In this document: piece after piece, positions 32,807-37,155 of the stretch
Position numbering within the stretch: position 1 is the first letter of the stretch
Layout of the letters: each line of letters opens with the position of its first letter
Assembly: GCA_041493035.1 (NCBI GenBank)
Contig: JBGPYB010000027.1
Span: 1 to 37,155 of the forward strand
Source: JBGPYB01 sp041493035
Lineage (GTDB): Bacteria; Acidobacteriota; Vicinamibacteria; Fen-336
Length of the DNA stretch: 37,155 nt
Direction of reading: 5' to 3'
Position numbers and translations under genes: made by a program
Notes under the pieces: model-generated
What the model saw: only the letters and a program-made list of their open reading frames with translations
What the model was told of the DNA's origin: nothing
The model's database searches: none

Positions 32807-32812
32807 ATTCTA
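32807..32812 (-). promoter_or_regulatory. -10 element of the toxin-antitoxin operon
   Basis: TAGAAT on the minus strand lies nine bases before the antitoxin ATG; the transcript should start within about three bases of the ATG. The -35 is weak. Confidence 0.4.
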
Positions 32813-32818
32813 GCTCCG

Positions 32819-33024
32819 AGTGAGTCGTGTGTGACGTCGTCCTCCTCGCCTCCCGCTGTGGGTTGGCCGAACACCCGCGAACCTGCGGGACGAGCGGCGC
32901 GCCGCTTGCTTCCGTTTGCAGGAGGCGTGACGTCGCGGGAGGCGATTGGCGACGAGATGCTTGGCTGCCCAATCGCGTGGCTGGCGTGTCCGGCTTCCAG
33001 CTCGGAGGTCCGTGGGGCTAGAAA
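32819..33024. other. Non-coding gap upstream of the toxin-antitoxin pair
   Basis: About 200 bases lie between the TA operon and the solute-binding protein gene. It contains an inverted repeat, GCGATTGG (32942-32949) and CCAATCGC (32969-32976), with a 19-base loop, and two copies of TGACGTCG about 98 bases apart. Only short frames without family features are present. Confidence 0.35.
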
Positions 33025-33804
33025 TCAGTCTCGCTGCTTGCCCAGAACGTTCAGAGCGTCGCGACCGAAGTATTTCACGACGAGGCGGCTCCAGGAGCCG
33101 GTGCGCCGGAGGTTCGTGAGGTAGTCGTCGAGCGCGGCCTTCAGTTGCTGATCCTCTTTCCGCACAGCCCAGGCGGCGCTGCCGGGAGAGCCGAGGACGA
33201 CTCCAGCCTGAAGGTCCGGATCGCGCCTTTGGGCGAGGAGCAACTCGGTGGCGGCCATCACCGTGGCGGTGATCCGCCCGGACTTCAGGGCAGCGAAGAC
33301 ATCCTTCTCTTCGGAAAAGCTCTCCGGGCTCGCCCCGGCTGCGGCGGCGGTCTCGGCCCAGGTGGTCCCTGAGAGCACGCCCACCTTCTCGGCGCGGAAC
33401 TGGAAGACGGTCGTCACCGGGGCATGGGGCTTGCGAGTCACCACCATGTGACGTGACGGGAGCACCTCGGCCGTGAAGTCGACGATCCGGCGACGCGCCG
33501 GCGTGTCGTTGATACCCGTGACCAGATCTCCGGACCCCTTCTGGAGATCCGCCAGGATCACGTCGAAGTGCGCCTCGGGGACCACGTCGAGCTTGACGCG
33601 GTGGAGGGCGCAGAAGCCTTCGAGGATCTCCCTCTCGAAGCCGGGAACAGGACCCCGCTGGAAGGCGAACATCTCCGGGCTTTCGTCGCCCGGCACCAGC
33701 ACCCGGATCGTGCCGGAGGTCTTGATGTCCGGGAGGTCGGCGGCCCGCAACGGGCCGGCGACCAGAGCCAGGACGAGGATCGGTGCGCGGATCCGGGCCG
33801 TCAT
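33025..33804 (-). CDS. Periplasmic solute-binding protein, family 3 type
   Basis: This 259-residue protein has a signal peptide (MTARIRAPILVLALVAGPLRA) and the amino-acid-binding-protein fold. TSGTIRVLV is the first strand, PGFEREILEGFCALHRVKLDVV and LQKGSGDLVTGINDTPARRRIVD form lobe 1, and VGVLSGTTWAE and ALKSGRITATVMA lie in lobe 2. No permease or ATPase lies nearby, so it may serve a distant ABC transporter or act as a sensor, or as a lytic-transglycosylase-like relative without the catalytic domain. Its ATG overlaps the rlmN stop (ATGA). The upstream extension to 33849 is inside rlmN and not signal-like. Confidence 0.82.
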   Translation of the reverse strand: MTARIRAPILVLALVAGPLRAADLPDIKTSGTIRVLVPGDESPEMFAFQRGPVPGFEREILEGFCALHRVKLDVVPEAHFDVILADLQKGSGDLVTGINDTPARRRIVDFTAEVLPSRHMVVTRKPHAPVTTVFQFRAEKVGVLSGTTWAETAAAAGASPESFSEEKDVFAALKSGRITATVMAATELLLAQRRDPDLQAGVVLGSPGSAAWAVRKEDQQLKAALDDYLTNLRRTGSWSRLVVKYFGRDALNVLGKQRD

Positions 33805-34847
33805 TGCGAAATTGTACTCGCTCCATCCTTGATGTGGAGCTGGCCGCAAGCTGCCAGGATGTCCTGCCCGCGGGGACGACGCACCGACACCGTGACCCTG
33901 GCGTCGGCAAGCACCTTAGTGAACGCTTCAACCGCCGACGACGACGGGGCGTCGAAGGGGATCTCGCCGGCCGGATTCAGCGGAATGAGGTTGACCTTCG
34001 ACCGCGTCCCCCGCAGGAGGCGGACCAGCTCGCGGGCATGGGACGGCGCGTCGTTCACGCCGCGGAGCAGCACGTACTCGTAGGTGACCCGCCCACCGTG
34101 GGGAATCGGGTAGCGTCGCGCGGCGGCCATCACTTCTTCGAGGGGGTACTTCTCTTCGATGGGCATGAGTTCGCGCCGGAGGGCGGCGCTCGGGGCGTGG
34201 AGGCTGATGGCCAGGTTCGGCCGCACCGGCTCGGTCATGAGCTTCTCGAGGGCCGGGAGGATTCCGACCGTCGAAAGCGTCAGCTTCTTGGGCGCCACGC
34301 CGAAGCCGGCGGGGTCCATGAGAACGCGAAGCGCCGAGACGGTGGCCTCGTAGTTGAGAAGGGGCTCGCCCATCCCCATCACCACGACGTTCCATCCGAA
34401 GCGCTGCGGCGGAGCCTCCTCCATGACGGTGGCGACCTGGCCGAGGATCTCCCACGCCCTGAGGTTGCGCCTGTAACCGGCGATGCCCGTCAGGCAGAAG
34501 GCGCACTTCAACGGACAGCCGGCCTGGGTCGAGATACAAATGGTCCGGCGCCGCTCCTCGGGGATGAAGACGCTCTCGATGGTTGCCCCGTCGTCGAGGC
34601 GGAACAGGTATTTGACGGTGCCGTCGGACGAGTGCTGGCGTTCGGCGACCTCGGGCCATCGCAGGACGTGGGTTTCGGTCAGGCGCGCCCGTAGCGACTT
34701 CCCGAGGTTCGACATCGCGGCGACGGAACGCACGCGCTTCTTGTGAAGCCAGACGTAGGCTTGGCGCCCACGGAAGGCCGGCTCCCCGAGGCCTTCGGCG
34801 AGGGCCTCGAGGGCGGCCTTCTCCATGCCAAACAGGTTCGTCCTCAT
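33801..34847 (-). CDS. rlmN: Dual-specificity rRNA/tRNA adenine-C2 methyltransferase RlmN
   Basis: RlmN is a radical-SAM enzyme that methylates C2 of A2503 in 23S rRNA and A37 of some tRNAs. The 348-residue protein has the cluster motif C111-x3-C115-x2-C118 (GCPLKCAFC), GMGEPLLNY, LSTVGILPALEKL, NLAISLHAP and the C-terminal cysteine C334 in ILAACGQL that resolves the mechanism. The substrate-handling cysteine and context favour RlmN over Cfr. ATG 34847 starts 29 bases after the porin stop. The stop overlaps the next ATG. Confidence 0.96.
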   Translation of the reverse strand: MRTNLFGMEKAALEALAEGLGEPAFRGRQAYVWLHKKRVRSVAAMSNLGKSLRARLTETHVLRWPEVAERQHSSDGTVKYLFRLDDGATIESVFIPEERRRTICISTQAGCPLKCAFCLTGIAGYRRNLRAWEILGQVATVMEEAPPQRFGWNVVVMGMGEPLLNYEATVSALRVLMDPAGFGVAPKKLTLSTVGILPALEKLMTEPVRPNLAISLHAPSAALRRELMPIEEKYPLEEVMAAARRYPIPHGGRVTYEYVLLRGVNDAPSHARELVRLLRGTRSKVNLIPLNPAGEIPFDAPSSSAVEAFTKVLADARVTVSVRRPRGQDILAACGQLHIKDGASTISQ

Positions 34848-34875
34848 CGCCAAACCATGATCACCGACGGCCTCT

Positions 34876-36243
34876 TCAGAACGAGGCGCGGAGCCGGACG
34901 CCGACGCCGGCCTTCGAGTTGCTCGTCGGCGCAAAGGCCGACGCGCCGCTGATCGGCACGATGGCCGAGACCTGCGGGAAAGGGTTCTGAATGTCGTTGT
35001 AGAAGAAGAACGCCGTCACGTTGCCGAGGACTGCGTATACCTTCACGACGCTGCGGCGCTCCTTCTTTCCGAGACTGACGCCAAGCTGGTCCCGGGCGGC
35101 GAGGTAAGCGATCAAGGAATCGTCCCGATCGAGTTCCTCCCGCATCACGACGGCGCCCACCTTCCCCAGGGATCGCGGCAGGGAGAAGCTCAGGTCCGCG
35201 CCCACGTAATAGCCGTTCTTGCCAATCGGCGTCTTCATCGGAGGCCCCGGCAGCTGGGCTGCGGATGTGTCCCTGAGGCCCCACTGATAATGCGCGTACT
35301 CGCCGAATACCTCGAGCGCGGGGAATCGAGGGGATCGGTATCGCGCGCCAACCACGACCTTGTAATCGTAGTGCTTCGAGCGTTGGAGGGTGGTGTCGAA
35401 GGCCACCCGCGAGCCGACGAAGTTGTACTCGCCGCTGGCCTGAATATCGAGGCCTTTGACGGGCGAGAGGCGAAGGGCGCCGACGCCGCCCACGGCCGAG
35501 TTGGTGTCTTCAGCTTCGGAGCGAGTGAAATCGAAATAGACATAGTCATGGTAGGGGTTGCCGTTTCCCGTGATGGCTGCCCCGGAAATCCGCCCATGGA
35601 ACGACTCGTCCTTGCCGAACCGGTAGTAGAGCTCGGCGCCCACGTCGGTCTGGGCATTGATCGCCTGAATGTGGGTCAGATCCTTCGCCGTGAACCACTG
35701 GCCGTCGTCGAGCGCGAAGCCCACGGGAACGAAGAACCGGCCGGCGATCACACCCATGCGGCCGCTGGCCGTGTGGGCGTCGATGAACGCGCGGCGCAGG
35801 TTCTGCTCCTGAATGTAGGGGTCCAGGCCCGTGTTCTTGTAGTCGTCGACCTTGAACTGCCCCTCGGGCTTCGACGAGACGCCGTAGTTGGAATCGGCAC
35901 GGTTCGGGAAGAAGAAAGGGGTGTGGCTCGTGGGCAGGAAGGGCTCGGGTTTGACCGAGTCGTTGACGCCGTTGAGCTCGAGGCAGTACGAGAGGTGGGG
36001 CCCGAGGGTCCCCGAGGCGCCGAGGATCGCGTACGGTATCTTGGTCTGCCGCTCGCGTCCCAGGGACTGGTTCAGGCTCTGGTCGCTGACGTTGGCCACG
36101 GCGAAATCCACGTTGAAGACGAGCTTGCGGTGGGGGTCGGGCTCCTCCCCCCAGGCCGGGGCGATAGCCGCGGCCCACACGAGGGCGGCCGTCATTGCGG
36201 GGAGACGAGGCGCCCTGAGCATCAGCGTGCCGGTGATGGACAT
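34876..36243 (-). CDS. Outer-membrane beta-barrel porin
   Basis: This 455-residue protein has a signal peptide (cleavage probably near AIAPAWG, about residue 32), many alternating beta strands and a C-terminal Phe (GVGVRLRASF), the outer-membrane insertion signal. RRAFIDAHTASGRMGVIAGRFFVPVGF and the WGLRD and NDIQNP strands recall phosphate-selective-porin or OprO/OprP-like barrels. Substrate is not predictable; placement 15 bases after galM suggests sugars. The start could also be one of two internal ATGs closer to the signal peptide (codons 8 and 17). Confidence 0.78.
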   Translation of the reverse strand: MSITGTLMLRAPRLPAMTAALVWAAAIAPAWGEEPDPHRKLVFNVDFAVANVSDQSLNQSLGRERQTKIPYAILGASGTLGPHLSYCLELNGVNDSVKPEPFLPTSHTPFFFPNRADSNYGVSSKPEGQFKVDDYKNTGLDPYIQEQNLRRAFIDAHTASGRMGVIAGRFFVPVGFALDDGQWFTAKDLTHIQAINAQTDVGAELYYRFGKDESFHGRISGAAITGNGNPYHDYVYFDFTRSEAEDTNSAVGGVGALRLSPVKGLDIQASGEYNFVGSRVAFDTTLQRSKHYDYKVVVGARYRSPRFPALEVFGEYAHYQWGLRDTSAAQLPGPPMKTPIGKNGYYVGADLSFSLPRSLGKVGAVVMREELDRDDSLIAYLAARDQLGVSLGKKERRSVVKVYAVLGNVTAFFFYNDIQNPFPQVSAIVPISGASAFAPTSNSKAGVGVRLRASF

Positions 36244-36258
36244 GTCAGTAGAAGGTCC

Positions 36259-37155
36259 CTAGGGCGCCGTCGTGAACCGATAGACGGTCGTCTGCCTGTA
36301 AGTCGCCCCTGGCTTCAGGACCACCGACGGAAAGCTTGGCTTGTTCGGTGAGTCGGGAAAGTGCTGGGCCTCGAGACAGAAGCCGTTGCGCTTGGCATAG
36401 GGCTTCCCTGCCTTGCCGATGAGGCTGCCGTCGAGGAAGTTGCCGGTGTAGAACTGAATGCCGGGTTCGGTCGTGAGAACCTCGAGGACGCGGCCGCTCT
36501 TCGGGTCCACCACACGGGCGCCGAGCCATGGGCCTTCCGATCTCCCGCGGAGGACGAAGTTGTGGTCGTACCCGCTCCCCACGCCGATCTGCTCGTCGGC
36601 ATCGTCGATGTGCGCGCCGATGGCGACGGGCTTCGTCAGGTCCAAAGGCGTCCCCTTGACGTTCCGCAGCTCTCCGGTGGGGATGAGCGTCTTGTCGACC
36701 GGTGTGAACTGGTCGGCCTCCATCTGGATCTCCTGGGCGAGGACGTCCCCCGAGCCCTCTCCCGCGAGATTGAAGTACGTGTGGTTGGTCAGGTTCACAA
36801 CCGTCGTCTTGTCGGTCGTGGCCGAGTATCGGATCTCGAGGCCTCTTTCGGCGGTCAGGGAATAGAGAACCGTCGCCTTCAGGGTGCCCGGATAGCCCTC
36901 TTCCCCGTCGGCGCTTGTGTAGGTCAGCTCGAGGCTCTCCCCGCTCGCGCCCTTCACGACCGACGCGTCCCACACCTTCTTGTTGAACCCCTTTGTCCCG
37001 CCATGTAGGTGGTTCTCCCCGTTGTTGCGCGCGAGCGTGTACGTCTTCCCCTCGAGGGTGAACTGCCCCTTGGCGATTCGATTCCCGTAACGGCCGACGA
37101 GCGCGCCCTGAAAGGATGTATCGGCAAGATATCCCTCCAGTTTGGAAAAGCCAAG
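36259..37155 (-). CDS. galM: Aldose 1-epimerase (mutarotase), 5'-truncated by the window edge
   Basis: GalM interconverts alpha and beta anomers of hexoses. 298 codons are present; the N-terminus lies beyond position 37155. Visible blocks are GALVGRYGNRIAKGQF with ENHLHGGTKGFNKKVW, the catalytic-His block VNLTNHTYFNLAGEG, DHNFVL, TTEPGIQFYTGNF and FCLEAQHFPDSPN with the catalytic Glu. The reading frame stays open to the window end. The porin gene follows after 15 bases, so a galM-porin operon is likely. Confidence 0.93.
   Translation of the reverse strand, partial: LGFSKLEGYLADTSFQGALVGRYGNRIAKGQFTLEGKTYTLARNNGENHLHGGTKGFNKKVWDASVVKGASGESLELTYTSADGEEGYPGTLKATVLYSLTAERGLEIRYSATTDKTTVVNLTNHTYFNLAGEGSGDVLAQEIQMEADQFTPVDKTLIPTGELRNVKGTPLDLTKPVAIGAHIDDADEQIGVGSGYDHNFVLRGRSEGPWLGARVVDPKSGRVLEVLTTEPGIQFYTGNFLDGSLIGKAGKPYAKRNGFCLEAQHFPDSPNKPSFPSVVLKPGATYRQTTVYRFTTAP

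Noticed and set aside
32827..33021. A 64-codon plus-strand frame in the gap above the toxin-antitoxin pair
   Set aside because: It has no Shine-Dalgarno, promoter or recognisable features; the composition is that of intergenic DNA.

Overview
The window looks like about 37 kb of core chromosome from a high-GC, Gram-negative (diderm) bacterium. Diderm cues are an outer-membrane porin, a periplasmic binding protein, an LPS-core-like glycosyltransferase and RseP. It also carries a CdaA/CdaR/GlmM cyclic-di-AMP module next to tilS-hpt-ftsH, a gene order best known from Firmicutes. Together with the MEP pathway gene dxr this makes me favour Acidobacteriota or a neighbouring phylum. That placement is inference; there is no rRNA to settle it. 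I see no phage, transposon, CRISPR array or large accessory island. The only accessory-looking items are one ParE-type toxin-antitoxin pair and a few small orphan genes.

Layout. (1) 1-1996, minus: a partial exported or anchored protein and mtnB-mtnD-mtnC of methionine salvage. (2) 2091-5203, plus: a family 2 glycosyltransferase and a secreted M1 aminopeptidase with a C-terminal HEAT-repeat tail. (3) 5210-10751, minus: pyrE-truA-uppS-cdsA-dxr-rseP, which links pyrimidine, tRNA, isoprenoid and phospholipid synthesis to envelope-stress proteolysis. (4) 10829-13589, plus: two glycosyltransferases and a diacylglycerol-kinase-like lipid kinase, fused by 4-base stop/start overlaps, probably making an envelope glycolipid. 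(5) 13598-18939, minus: pdxJ, then PP2C phosphatase, Ser/Thr kinase, PilZ protein, SDR, GAF protein and a DapA/HOGA-type aldolase. (6) 19027-26867, minus: tRNA(CAU)-tilS-hpt-ftsH, two strong hairpins, then folP-cdaA-cdaR-glmM. (7) 27014-28143, plus: a 54-residue eight-cysteine protein coupled to hemB. (8) 28162-30294, minus: a secreted oligopeptidase B; 30474-31751, plus: hemL. (9) 31748-32797, minus: a small putative lipoprotein and the toxin-antitoxin pair. (10) 33025-37155, minus: a 5'-truncated galM, a porin, rlmN and a solute-binding protein.

The genes work together as housekeeping blocks: heme (hemB, hemL), wall precursor and c-di-AMP control (glmM, cdaA, cdaR), lipid carrier and phospholipid (uppS, cdsA, dxr), and reversible protein phosphorylation (STPK/PP2C). 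The most distinctive signal is regulatory. At several operon heads a sigma70-like -10 hexamer lies 6-7 bases before the start codon (mtnB, pyrE, the 10829 glycosyltransferase, pdxJ, perhaps the 2100 glycosyltransferase), which predicts leaderless mRNAs. Inside operons, start codons such as CTG, TTG and GTG overlap the upstream stop. The least explained gene is the eight-cysteine mini-protein next to hemB.
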